Source: an uncultured Muribaculum sp. (lineage in GTDB: Bacteria > Bacteroidota > Bacteroidia > Bacteroidales > Muribaculaceae). From it: DNA of 8,500 nucleotides. The DNA lies in the NCBI GenBank assembly GCA_947573015.1, contig CANPDS010000100.1:1-8500 (forward strand), read 5' to 3'. The translations under genes and the position numbers were made by a program. Shown here in pieces: positions 1 to 6,595 of this stretch. The notes under the pieces were generated by a model. That model had not been told where the DNA came from. It saw nothing but the letters and a program-made list of their open reading frames with translations, and searched no databases. Within the stretch, counting starts at the first letter, position 1. Each line of letters starts with the position of its first letter.

Positions 1-2458
1 CGATGATCTCCAGACCCGTTACATCGTGATTGAAATATGTGTTCCAATCATTCTGACCGGAGAATGACCAGTCGTCAACCTCGACATCATCAATATACAT
101 CTTCAGGCGACTGTTGGCTTTCGGATCATCCGACAGGCGTGCGGAGAGCTTATATACTCCACCCTCTTTTGCTATGAATCTATATTTATAGTAATCGCCG
201 GTAGAGGTCGAACCGATGTGCCAGCCCCCTGAGTGAGAATCAATGGCAACCTCAACGTCATCGCGGTAACCTTTGGAATTGCGTTCCCATGCCCCCTTGT
301 CCTGATATTTGTAATCATCGGCCTCAAGATCCTCAGCCTCAATAGTGCCGGGTATATAAGCTGCTCCGGTAGAGAGCATAAAGTCCTCGATTTTCATTGC
401 TCCGCGTGTGATGCGCAGCTCTATATAGTGCTCTCCAGCCTCAAGGGTAAGAGGATAGAGATACAGCTCCTGAACGGTGTTAAGTTTGCTCTTCTCCGGT
501 AGTTCACGGCCACTCTCGGCAGTTTTCCACGTACCATCGTAGGCCACAGCCACTTTGCTGTCAGCCATAAGATTGGATGCATGCAGAGTCATCGCATATC
601 GTCCGCTCTTCGCCACGTTAAGGCTGAAGCGCAGAAATTCGAAATTGTCAAGCTCCACACCATCGGCCGAACGTGAGGGCACTGAAAGATCGCGCTTGTA
701 GTATGCGTTGCCACCCTTGCCATCGTTATAATCTACAGCTTTGACAGTCATTGGATCAATGCCATTGAAAGTCTTTATCGCGCCATGTGCTTCGCCGAAA
801 TTGCGGAGCAGATTGATATTGCCGTCGGCATCAAAAGTAATCTCGTCCATGCACACCGAGCGAAGCGCACCGTGGCCAGAGAAGTCGGCTGTATGATAGA
901 ACATATACCACTTACCTTTGAATTCAAGCATTGACCCGTGGGTAGTGTTACATCCCATGGGGTTCATTATCACACCCTTGGGAGTCCATGGCCCATCGAT
1001 CTTATCGGCAACGGAGTATTGCATGCGGTTAACCGAAGTATAGCCGTCGGCATACATCAGATAATATTTGCCATTTTTCTTAAACACCCATGGGCCCTCG
1101 TGGAAATTAGTAAATCCACTTTCGGGAGTGCCGGCAGCCCCCTTCAGCAGCTTCGGATTGCCATCAAGTTCAAGCCAATTGTCCTTCTTCAGATGCGACA
1201 GCCAACACCCGCCCTGACCGGATGTGAAAACATATGCCTCGCCATCATCATCAACAAACAGACATGGGTCGATTGTTGAAGGAATACCCGTAGCGGTATC
1301 ACCATCTCCACCAATACGGTCTCCACCAGGAAGATGTCCGATGCATTTCCACGGACCGGCGGGATTGGAACTGGTAGCAAGGAAGTGGCGCCACAGAGCT
1401 TCTCCATTGATGCGTATGCGATGAGGATAGATGAAATAGTAAAGTCCATCGTTGGGATTGTAGTTGCAGTCGGGTGCCCACATATATTCCTCACCATAAT
1501 TGTTGGTTGTACCGGTATATTTGTTGGAGGTGGCTGCATTCATTATCTCACCATGATCGGTCCAGTTGACCAGATCCTCGGTAGAAAAGATGTGATAGCG
1601 GTCCATATGGTCGCATCCTTGCGAGGGCGACATATCATGGGAAGCATATACATAAAGCACATCCTTACCATCTATATTCCATACATGAGCCGACGGATCA
1701 GCAGTATAAAGCGGAGCCGTAAACCCTACCCCGAACATCGGAGTGGTAAGCTCGGTAAACTTCGGATTGTATACTTTTGTCCACTCCCTCGGGTAAGTGA
1801 ATGCATACTGCCCATTCTCTCCATTGTCAACATAATCGCCGGTACGGTGCCATACATAATAATCCATATTCATGGAGTTGGACGGTACCCAACGGAGCAC
1901 ATGCTTTCCTTCCGACAGCATTATTCCGGTGTTAACCACTGTTGCATAATTATCCCATCCTTGTCCCGGAGCAGATATGATAGCACCGGCGGCCTTTCCG
2001 TCAATCTCAAAGAACAGATCCTTCACATTGTCTGAGCTCATGCGGATCTGTAGCTCATACTCTCCCGCATCCTTAACATCGATGGTATAGCAGAGCCAGT
2101 CGCCACCACTCACATTACCGATCACGTAGCCGGAACCACCGCCATTGATACGAACCTCGGTTATGTCCTTACGGTAATTGTTGGTACCTGTATTCTGGAA
2201 ATTCCAGCTTATATCCTTACCTCCATTGTCGAAATCTTCGGCCTGCATCTTGCAATCCGATGCAGCAGACAGTGTGTGCACCTTGTAGGGTGTGCCTTTA
2301 TAGGCAGCGACATACTCCTGCGCCGACATACCATTGTCGTAATAATCGTAAATATAAGGTTGGTCATCCGGAATATCGAATGCCATAGCTGGAATCACGC
2401 CAACCATTATCGCAGCAGCTGCAATAAATGTTCCGTGGTCTTTTTTAAGGTTAATCAT
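1..2458 (-). CDS. Secreted multi-modular GH43 glycoside hydrolase with CBM6-like modules (3' end outside window)
   Basis: Reading the minus strand from the ATG at 2458 gives 819 open codons to the window edge. Residues 1-26 form a signal peptide (Lys pair, Ala-rich hydrophobic core, AMA cleavage site), so the product is exported. Residues about 68-207 resemble a CBM6 carbohydrate-binding module (MQAEDFDNGG, then GGDWLCYTIDV). Residues about 245-560 are the five-bladed GH43 catalytic domain: Asp254 in TADPSAHVW (expected general base), Asp330 in MWAPD (pKa modulator), Glu454 in HEGPW (general acid), and His507 in THGSM near the blade centre. Residues about 573-700 look like a further beta-sandwich, and a second CBM6-like module starts at about 705 (IEAEDLEADD). 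GH43 enzymes typically release arabinose or xylose from plant hemicelluloses by inversion; the exact substrate cannot be read here. All catalytic residues are present. No Shine-Dalgarno precedes the start, as is usual in Bacteroidota. The C-terminus is unseen. Confidence 0.93.
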   Translation of the reverse strand, partial: MINLKKDHGTFIAAAAIMVGVIPAMAFDIPDDQPYIYDYYDNGMSAQEYVAAYKGTPYKVHTLSAASDCKMQAEDFDNGGKDISWNFQNTGTNNYRKDITEVRINGGGSGYVIGNVSGGDWLCYTIDVKDAGEYELQIRMSSDNVKDLFFEIDGKAAGAIISAPGQGWDNYATVVNTGIMLSEGKHVLRWVPSNSMNMDYYVWHRTGDYVDNGENGQYAFTYPREWTKVYNPKFTELTTPMFGVGFTAPLYTADPSAHVWNIDGKDVLYVYASHDMSPSQGCDHMDRYHIFSTEDLVNWTDHGEIMNAATSNKYTGTTNNYGEEYMWAPDCNYNPNDGLYYFIYPHRIRINGEALWRHFLATSSNPAGPWKCIGHLPGGDRIGGDGDTATGIPSTIDPCLFVDDDGEAYVFTSGQGGCWLSHLKKDNWLELDGNPKLLKGAAGTPESGFTNFHEGPWVFKKNGKYYLMYADGYTSVNRMQYSVADKIDGPWTPKGVIMNPMGCNTTHGSMLEFKGKWYMFYHTADFSGHGALRSVCMDEITFDADGNINLLRNFGEAHGAIKTFNGIDPMTVKAVDYNDGKGGNAYYKRDLSVPSRSADGVELDNFEFLRFSLNVAKSGRYAMTLHASNLMADSKVAVAYDGTWKTAESGRELPEKSKLNTVQELYLYPLTLEAGEHYIELRITRGAMKIEDFMLSTGAAYIPGTIEAEDLEADDYKYQDKGAWERNSKGYRDDVEVAIDSHSGGWHIGSTSTGDYYKYRFIAKEGGVYKLSARLSDDPKANSRLKMYIDDVEVDDWSFSGQNDWNTYFNHDVTGLEII

Positions 2459-2478
2459 ACTCTATATTAATTTAAATT

Positions 2479-2516
2479 TTCTGATTGACAAAAGGACATG
2501 CAATTGATAAAAGGAC
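2479..2516. repeat. 19-bp tandem direct repeat upstream of the GH43 start
   Basis: On the minus strand GTCCTTTTATCAAT (2516 to 2503) is repeated as GTCCTTTTGTCAAT (2497 to 2484), 13 of 14 bases identical, exactly 19 bp apart. The first copy begins with the last four bases of the hairpin's 3' arm, so the hairpin tail including its T run is effectively duplicated. Direct repeats of this kind can bind tandem regulators such as hybrid two-component or AraC-type proteins, but the site lies downstream of the inferred start, so a role in the RNA is equally possible. Confidence 0.55.
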
Positions 2517-2562
2517 TGCTTCGAAGATGTTGTCAAAACCATGATCATCCCCGAAGCAATCC
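2508..2562 (-). terminator. Intrinsic-terminator-like hairpin in the GH43 leader (possible attenuator)
   Basis: On the minus strand the arms GGATTGCTTCGGGGATG (2562 to 2546) and CATCTTCGAAGCAGTCC (2529 to 2513) pair over 17 consecutive positions in RNA, 14 Watson-Crick and 3 G-U, around a 16-nt loop. UUUUA follows directly. Read from the plus strand the three wobbles become A-C mismatches, so the fold belongs to the GH43 transcript. It lies about 40-55 nt after the inferred transcription start and about 55 nt before the start codon, so a terminator here would act on the gene's own leader. The U run is short, so termination may be partial. It could instead be a DNA dyad bound by a regulator. 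Confidence 0.5.
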
Positions 2563-2609
2563 GTTTTCCCACTTAAAAAATCTGTCGTTTCGATTAACTT
2601 GTCCGAAGG

Positions 2610-2617
2610 CAAATTTA
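2610..2617 (-). promoter_or_regulatory. Probable -7 box of the GH43 gene promoter
   Basis: On the minus strand TAAATTTG followed by C fits the Bacteroidota -7 consensus TAnnTTTG. Transcription would start near 2603, giving a leader of about 145 nt before the ATG at 2458. No TTG is found 19-21 bp upstream, so the -33 half is missing or degenerate and an activator may be needed. This is the only good -7 match between the GH43 start and the divergent antitoxin gene. Confidence 0.45.
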
Positions 2618-2707
2618 CTACGCCCCGATTAACCCACGGTTTAAATTCCACTTAATTTCAGCATAATTTTAACTTAATCCACTGTTATTGACGTAAAAAG
2701 TAAACTC

Positions 2708-2740
2708 TTTCGCATGCAATTTGTATATATAATATATTTG
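2708..2740 (+). promoter_or_regulatory. Promoter of the toxin-antitoxin operon
   Basis: TATATTTG at 2733-2740, followed by CA, is a full match to the -7 consensus TAnnTTTG. A degenerate -33 element TTTCG (2708-2712) sits 20 bp upstream. The start of transcription would be near 2746, which leaves a leader of only about 15 nt before the ATG at 2762. The box lies between the arms of the inverted repeat at 2723-2757, as expected for an autoregulated toxin-antitoxin promoter. Confidence 0.6.
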
Positions 2741-2757
2741 CAGCATAAAATATATAC
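2723..2757. promoter_or_regulatory. Operator-like inverted repeat flanking the antitoxin -7 box
   Basis: GTATATAT (2723-2730) and ATATATAC (2750-2757) are perfect 8-bp inverted arms separated by 19 bp. The pair straddles the -7 box (2733-2740) and the inferred transcription start, and ends 4 bp before the start codon. Ribbon-helix-helix antitoxins bind such symmetric sites as dimers to repress their own operon. The arms are simple AT alternations, so some of the symmetry could be chance. Confidence 0.45.
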
Positions 2758-2761
2758 GCTC

Positions 2762-3055
2762 ATGGACACTATCGCAATCTCATCAACAAAGGCATCTGCC
2801 AAATCTGATAAAACACGTAAAATCATCGATCTGCCCAACGATATCTGCCGACGACTGGCTGTGCAGGCCGCTGCCATGGGCACAAGTGTGAAGAAACTAA
2901 TCGAAAGTATGGTGATAAGCAGTATCCAGGATACCGACGATGAGGCAATATACGCCTATCTTACCCAGACCCAACCCGACGGAAATGTCATGCTATCCGA
3001 TGAGGAGATGGCAGAGACTATGGAGTGGCTACGTAAAAAAGCAAATGAAGCATGA
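2762..3055 (+). CDS. Ribbon-helix-helix antitoxin of a type II toxin-antitoxin pair
   Basis: This 97-residue protein has a basic stretch and beta strand (about residues 18-24, TRKIIDLP), then helix 1 (about 26-38), a Gly turn at residue 40 and helix 2 (about 41-55, TSVKKLIESM). That order is the ribbon-helix-helix DNA-binding pattern of MetJ/Arc-type antitoxins. The acidic C-terminal half (about 57-97) should wrap and neutralise the toxin. I chose the ATG at 2762 over the one at 2714, since the earlier start would place the -7 box and operator inside the gene and add a hydrophobic stretch with no family counterpart. The stop overlaps the toxin start (ATGA), implying translational coupling. 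The protein probably represses its own promoter through the inverted repeat just upstream. I cannot assign a named antitoxin family. Confidence 0.8.
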   Translation: MDTIAISSTKASAKSDKTRKIIDLPNDICRRLAVQAAAMGTSVKKLIESMVISSIQDTDDEAIYAYLTQTQPDGNVMLSDEEMAETMEWLRKKANEA

Positions 3056-3357
3056 AATTCAAATTTTCAAAAGAGTTCGACAAAGCTTTGAAACGCTTGA
3101 ATGGGAAAGAATCACGCTCAGCATTATCAATGATTGATGAAATAGAGGCTGCGACTTCCATCCACCAGATATCAGACTGCCGCAAGCTCGTAGGCTACGA
3201 CAATGTATACCGCATCAGAGTCGGCTCACGACAGGCATTTTTCACTTTCCACATCGAGATAATCGACGACGAGGTATTCTTCAGATACCTCGTGCCACGT
3301 GGGCAAGCCTACGACAAACATATGCAACAACTCCTGCACACCACCGCCAACGAGTAG
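3052..3357 (+). CDS. RelE/ParE-superfamily toxin
   Basis: This 101-residue protein opens with the family's N-terminal pattern (MKFKFSKEFDKALKRL). It then has the central strand region CRKLVGYDNVYRIRVGSRQ (residues 43-61) and the C-terminal strand VFFRYLVPRGQAYDK (75-89). Length, basic charge and position right after an antitoxin all fit. Members are either ribosome-dependent mRNA endonucleases (RelE/HigB-like) or gyrase poisons (ParE-like), and sequence inspection alone does not decide. Arg54, Arg56, Arg78, Arg83 and Tyr87 are candidate functional residues. The 4-bp overlap with the antitoxin gene suggests coupled translation, keeping antitoxin in excess. The gene looks intact. The pair may be a small stability module next to the glycosyltransferase cluster. 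Confidence 0.85.
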   Translation: MKFKFSKEFDKALKRLNGKESRSALSMIDEIEAATSIHQISDCRKLVGYDNVYRIRVGSRQAFFTFHIEIIDDEVFFRYLVPRGQAYDKHMQQLLHTTANE

Positions 3358-3386
3358 GAAACTTTTCCCGATAATCCGTACCGCTA

Positions 3387-3417
3387 TTGTACAAGAGGGC
3401 CGGAATCCCTATATTTG
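3387..3417 (+). promoter_or_regulatory. Promoter of the GT8-GT2 operon
   Basis: TTG (3387-3389) lies 20 bp before TATATTTG (3410-3417), the best -33/-7 pair in the window and a good match to the Bacteroidota consensus. Transcription would start near 3424, giving a leader of about 35 nt before the ATG at 3459. The -33 TTG could also be misread as an upstream in-frame start codon for the GT8 gene. Bases 3402-3424 closely match the segment upstream of the StrF-like gene (6456 to 6434, minus strand). Confidence 0.75.
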
Positions 3418-3458
3418 CAAAAAACCAAAATTCATACATCTCTCCACCGTCTTCATCT

Positions 3459-4418
3459 ATGGATATAGTTTGCAACATCGATGAGCGTTATGTGCCATAT
3501 TGCGGTATAATGCTCACTTCGCTGCTCGACAACAACCGCGACAGTCGAGTGACGGTGCACATCGTAGCCTCCACCCTTACCGACAGTGGAGCGGAGAGCC
3601 TGCGCAAGATTGTGGAAGATACGTATGGCCAACACATCAATTTCTATTTCGTAGGTGACGATCTGATAAAACGACTTCCACATATCGACAACGGCGATAT
3701 ACCGAAGTTTGACAATTCATATGTAAGCATTTCTACTTACTTCCGTTGCTTCCTGCCGCAGATTCTTCCTGCCGACATTCACAAAGTGATATATCTGGAT
3801 TGCGATATAGTAGTGACAGGATCGCTGAAGCCTCTGTGGGACATTGATATCTCAGGATATGCATTGGCCGCTGTTGAAGACATGAACAGTGCATTCTCTG
3901 AAACACTGGAACGCCTGCTGCTACCTTCGGATTACATCAATTTCAACGCCGGAGTGCTGTTGGTCAATCTCGACTACTGGCGCAAGCACGATGTAACAGA
4001 GCGACTGATGAAATGGCTTGAGCCAAACCGTCAGCGCATAGTAGCACATGATCAGGATCTGCTCAACGCCGTGCTTTACAATGAGATTACCTACCTACCC
4101 CACCGGTGGAACATGCAGGAAGGAATGCTGCGCAAACGGCGGCACACCAGTCCCGGATCCGATGAGGCAATCGACAGGGAGATCCCTGACACTGTAATCG
4201 TACACTTTGCCGGACGTCACAAACCATGGCATGAAAAGTGTCTGAATCCATATAAGCCTATCTGGGAGCATTATACCGACATGTCGCCCTGGAAAGGGAT
4301 GAGGCCCAAACGACATATAGGATTCACACTCAATTCACTGACATTCCCTCTGCAATCAATGCTCGGACTGCGCAACGGCTACCGGCATATAATCCTTCCG
4401 CATATCAGCAATAAATGA
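3459..4418 (+). CDS. GT8-family glycosyltransferase (LPS galactosyl/glucosyltransferase-like)
   Basis: The 319-residue product has the GT8 hallmarks in order: the N-terminal nucleotide-sugar strand MDIVCNIDERYVPYCGIML (1-19), the SISTYFRCFLP helix (90-100), the metal-binding DxD in YLDCDIVV (Asp114, Asp116), FNAGVLLVNLDYW (162-174), HDQDLLNAVL (197-206) and the C-terminal HFAGRHKPW (249-257). These fit retaining enzymes of the WaaJ/RfaJ type, which move glucose or galactose from UDP-sugar onto lipopolysaccharide core or other surface glycans at the inner face of the membrane. The basic tail (about 282-319) may touch the membrane. I chose the ATG at 3459 because the reading frame upstream contains the promoter. 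The stop overlaps the GT2 start by 4 bp, so the two are co-transcribed and probably act on the same glycan. Donor and acceptor are unknown. Confidence 0.92.
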   Translation: MDIVCNIDERYVPYCGIMLTSLLDNNRDSRVTVHIVASTLTDSGAESLRKIVEDTYGQHINFYFVGDDLIKRLPHIDNGDIPKFDNSYVSISTYFRCFLPQILPADIHKVIYLDCDIVVTGSLKPLWDIDISGYALAAVEDMNSAFSETLERLLLPSDYINFNAGVLLVNLDYWRKHDVTERLMKWLEPNRQRIVAHDQDLLNAVLYNEITYLPHRWNMQEGMLRKRRHTSPGSDEAIDREIPDTVIVHFAGRHKPWHEKCLNPYKPIWEHYTDMSPWKGMRPKRHIGFTLNSLTFPLQSMLGLRNGYRHIILPHISNK

Positions 4419-5401
4419 CCGCATCGCCACATAAATACCCGAAAGTATCGATTATCGTACCTAATTATAATTATGCACGATACCTCGACGGGCGCATACA
4501 GTCAATATTGAAGCAGACATATCAGGATTTTGAAATAATAATCCTTGATGACCGCTCTACCGATAATTCCCGTGAAATAATTGAAAAATACCGCAACCAC
4601 CCCAAGGTAACCAACGTTGACATAAACAGCGACAACTCCGGATCTCCATTCATGCAGTGGAAAAAAGGAATAGAGATGGCCCGTGGAGAATATATCTGGA
4701 TCGCCGAAGCCGACGATATGGCCCTCCCTGTTTTTCTGGAGAAAACAGTAGCCGCACTTGATGCATCGCCAAATGCAGTATTGGCGTTTTCAGGCTCTGA
4801 AATAATCGACCAGAATGGCTCCATCACCGGCGCCGACTGGGACAAATGGCGCAAGTATCCCGATAAATCAAAGGGAGGATGGACGCTTTTCGACGGCAAA
4901 GAGTACATAGTGCACAATCTATACTGGAAATGCTACGTATACAATGCCAGCATGGCACTGTTCCGCCGATCTGCTTATTCACCCGATACAATAGAAGAGA
5001 GCATTGCCATGCGCAATGCCGGCGACTGGATGTTCTGGACCAAACTTACCGCCAAAGGCGATATAATCGAGATATACGAAAAGCTAAACCTTTTCCGACG
5101 CCATAGCGACAGCGCCACCGTAACAGGTGACCGCTCCGGCAACATCCGTAAGGAAGAAATACGCGTGCTGAAATACATTGAAGACCATTTCGATATCGGC
5201 TCATACCGCCGCACTCTGCGTCTTGGACGACTGATCAAGACCATACGCAGACTTTATCGGGGTGCAACTCGCAAAGAACTGCTTGCAGAAGTAGAATCAG
5301 TATTCAAAATCAAATTACTGACCTACCATATTGAACGGGCCAACAAGACATTCGCATCAATATTTCCGTTTCTGCTCACCCCAAACCGTGACCGTATATA
5401 A
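4415..5401 (+). CDS. GT2-family (GT-A fold) glycosyltransferase
   Basis: The 328-residue product begins with the classic GT2 strand VSIIVPNYNYARYLDGRIQS (11-30), followed by QTYQDFEIIILDDRSTDNS (34-52), where the Asp pair binds the nucleotide. The DxD equivalent is EADD (98-101) in IWIAEADDM. The acceptor-side region has NAGDWMFW (201-208), where Asp204 may take the catalytic-base position, and RRHSDSATVTG (228-238). Residues about 245-328 are helical and basic. Members are inverting enzymes that extend polysaccharide or glycolipid chains in the cytoplasm. No transmembrane segments are evident. Its start overlaps the GT8 stop (ATGA), so it is translated from the same mRNA. The stop lies 3 bp from the end of the convergent StrF-like gene. 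Confidence 0.92.
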   Translation: MTASPHKYPKVSIIVPNYNYARYLDGRIQSILKQTYQDFEIIILDDRSTDNSREIIEKYRNHPKVTNVDINSDNSGSPFMQWKKGIEMARGEYIWIAEADDMALPVFLEKTVAALDASPNAVLAFSGSEIIDQNGSITGADWDKWRKYPDKSKGGWTLFDGKEYIVHNLYWKCYVYNASMALFRRSAYSPDTIEESIAMRNAGDWMFWTKLTAKGDIIEIYEKLNLFRRHSDSATVTGDRSGNIRKEEIRVLKYIEDHFDIGSYRRTLRLGRLIKTIRRLYRGATRKELLAEVESVFKIKLLTYHIERANKTFASIFPFLLTPNRDRI

Positions 5402-5404
5402 TAC

Positions 5405-6427
5405 TTAAGAAATTAGATACTTAATATACTTAGGTATCAATTTTAATTTGTACACAAATTTATACTCCCTATCACACCAATACCTCAATATTTCTTTTGT
5501 TGCATCCTTGAAAGCTGGAGTATTATGTCTCAGAAACATCTTTACCTTATTGTATTCATCCTTAGATAAAAATCTCCGCTGAGTTTTTGTCAAGCTGCGA
5601 CATCCTTTTTCACTTATTATACGACGAATCTCGCTACGTTTTTTATCATTCTCGATCAACAGTTCGGAATATCCGGCTACATGCCTATTAAGCATTTCAT
5701 CAAGATTATTCATCTGCTCCTCACTAAGGCCTCTTGCAACAGGTAGCATATGGTCCCACTTCATAGCAAGTTTTTTGGATGTATCCAACAATGCGTCATT
5801 AAACGCACCCGGCGATTTATGCTCAATGATTATATCATGTGCAATAAGAACCTTTTTCCCCTTGTCAAGCACCTGGAAACATATATCCCAATCATAACCA
5901 TGGAAACCATTGAAAGTATCCACATCAAACGCAATTTCACCCGAATCAAATATTCTCCTATGAAATGCCATGAAAAGCCCATCGACAGCCACACCTTCCG
6001 AAGGAACAGGATTTAAGGAAGTACAATCCCCCATATTGATCAACATATATCGTGAGGCATCATCCAAAGTATTAAATCCCTGAATCAATTGTCCACACCA
6101 CTCCGGTGTCCACAGACGCACATCAACACCTTTTACGGCAATCTGCATCCCATAGACTCCGACAACTCCAGTATCTTCACTTTCAAAATATCTTTCAATA
6201 ATTTTTCCCCAATCTGATGAATGGAAAACAATATCTTCATGTGCAAAACACAATATATCTCCTTTTGCTATCTCTATCCCATGATTATAAGCAGAGAATA
6301 TATTGTACCTATTATCATGATTATCAATCCATATTATCTCATATGGCACACCTATGGTAGATTGTAAATTTCTCTCAAATTTCGGATCGATTTTTCTATA
6401 GCGCGAACAGACTATTATTGACAACAT
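5405..6427 (-). CDS. StrF-like glycosyltransferase (GT2-fold, Glyco_tranf_2_5 type)
   Basis: From the ATG at 6427 the product is 340 residues. It opens with MLSIIVCSRYRK, then YEIIWIDNHDN (29-39) and YNHGIEIAKGDILCFAHEDIVF (47-68), where His63-Glu64-Asp65 stands at the DxD position. Later come EGVAVDGLFMAFHR (144-157), GFHGYDWDICFQV (174-186) and HKSPGAF (203-209). This order is that of the StrF-like glycosyltransferase family (Pfam Glyco_tranf_2_5); StrF comes from streptomycin synthesis, but in Bacteroidota relatives occur in surface-glycan clusters. Residues about 228-340 are charged and probably helical. An in-frame ATG at 6508 would add 27 residues, but these encode the promoter-like box at 6441-6448 and precede the first fold strand, so I prefer 6427. 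The gene is AT-rich (about 33-37% GC in sampled stretches), unlike the GT2 gene, and faces it head-on. Confidence 0.85.
   Translation of the reverse strand: MLSIIVCSRYRKIDPKFERNLQSTIGVPYEIIWIDNHDNRYNIFSAYNHGIEIAKGDILCFAHEDIVFHSSDWGKIIERYFESEDTGVVGVYGMQIAVKGVDVRLWTPEWCGQLIQGFNTLDDASRYMLINMGDCTSLNPVPSEGVAVDGLFMAFHRRIFDSGEIAFDVDTFNGFHGYDWDICFQVLDKGKKVLIAHDIIIEHKSPGAFNDALLDTSKKLAMKWDHMLPVARGLSEEQMNNLDEMLNRHVAGYSELLIENDKKRSEIRRIISEKGCRSLTKTQRRFLSKDEYNKVKMFLRHNTPAFKDATKEILRYWCDREYKFVYKLKLIPKYIKYLIS
5416..5438. terminator. Weak AT-rich hairpin at the convergent gene ends
   Basis: GATACTTA (5416-5423) and TAGGTATC (5431-5438) pair over 8 positions, including one G-T, around a 7-nt loop, and AATTTTAATTT follows on the plus strand. 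It lies just after the GT2 stop and inside the last codons of the StrF-like gene. With only 3 bp between the two stop codons, any terminator must overlap coding sequence. The stem is mostly A-T and may be weak. Confidence 0.3.
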
Positions 6428-6440
6428 TTCTTTTTTTCTG

Positions 6441-6448
6441 CAAATATA
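6441..6448 (-). promoter_or_regulatory. Candidate -7 box of the StrF-like gene
   Basis: On the minus strand TATATTTG followed by CA matches TAnnTTTG. If used, transcription would start near 6434, only about 7 nt before the ATG at 6427, making the mRNA almost leaderless. No TTG is present 19-21 bp upstream. The box and its flanks match the GT8 promoter closely (21 of 23 bases), which supports a real element. A longer transcript from upstream starting translation at 6508 cannot be ruled out. Confidence 0.4.
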
Positions 6449-6516
6449 TGGATTCCCTCTAAATATATTTATATCTCTATGTTTTTTTATATAACTTCCC
6501 GATAACATATAGTCAG

Positions 6517-6543
6517 TTGATTTAATTATTATTTATATCTTTG
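6517..6543 (+). promoter_or_regulatory. Candidate promoter of the GT4 gene
   Basis: TATCTTTG (6536-6543) fits TAnnTTTG, with TTG at 6517-6519. The spacing is only 16 bp, shorter than the usual 19-21, so the -33 assignment is doubtful. Transcription would begin near 6550, leaving a leader of about 45 nt rich in A and T before the ATG at 6596. No Shine-Dalgarno is present. Confidence 0.35.
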
Positions 6544-6595
6544 TTAGTAAGACTAATTGCATTTTGCCATAGAAATAACAAAATACTAAATATAA

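Noticed and set aside
1334..2035. A 233-codon open frame on the plus strand, and several shorter ones between 233 and 2470
   Set aside because: They lie antisense to the GH43 gene, whose reading frame shows a signal peptide, CBM6 features and all GH43 catalytic motifs. The plus-strand products show no recognisable domain.
2714..2761. Upstream ATG adding 16 residues to the antitoxin
   Set aside because: The added stretch contains the -7 box and operator-like repeat and would precede the inferred transcription start. The 2762 start gives the usual antitoxin N-terminus.
3387..3458. TTG start adding 24 residues to the GT8 gene
   Set aside because: The TTG is the -33 element, and the added codons span the -7 box. 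The GT8 fold begins exactly at the ATG at 3459.
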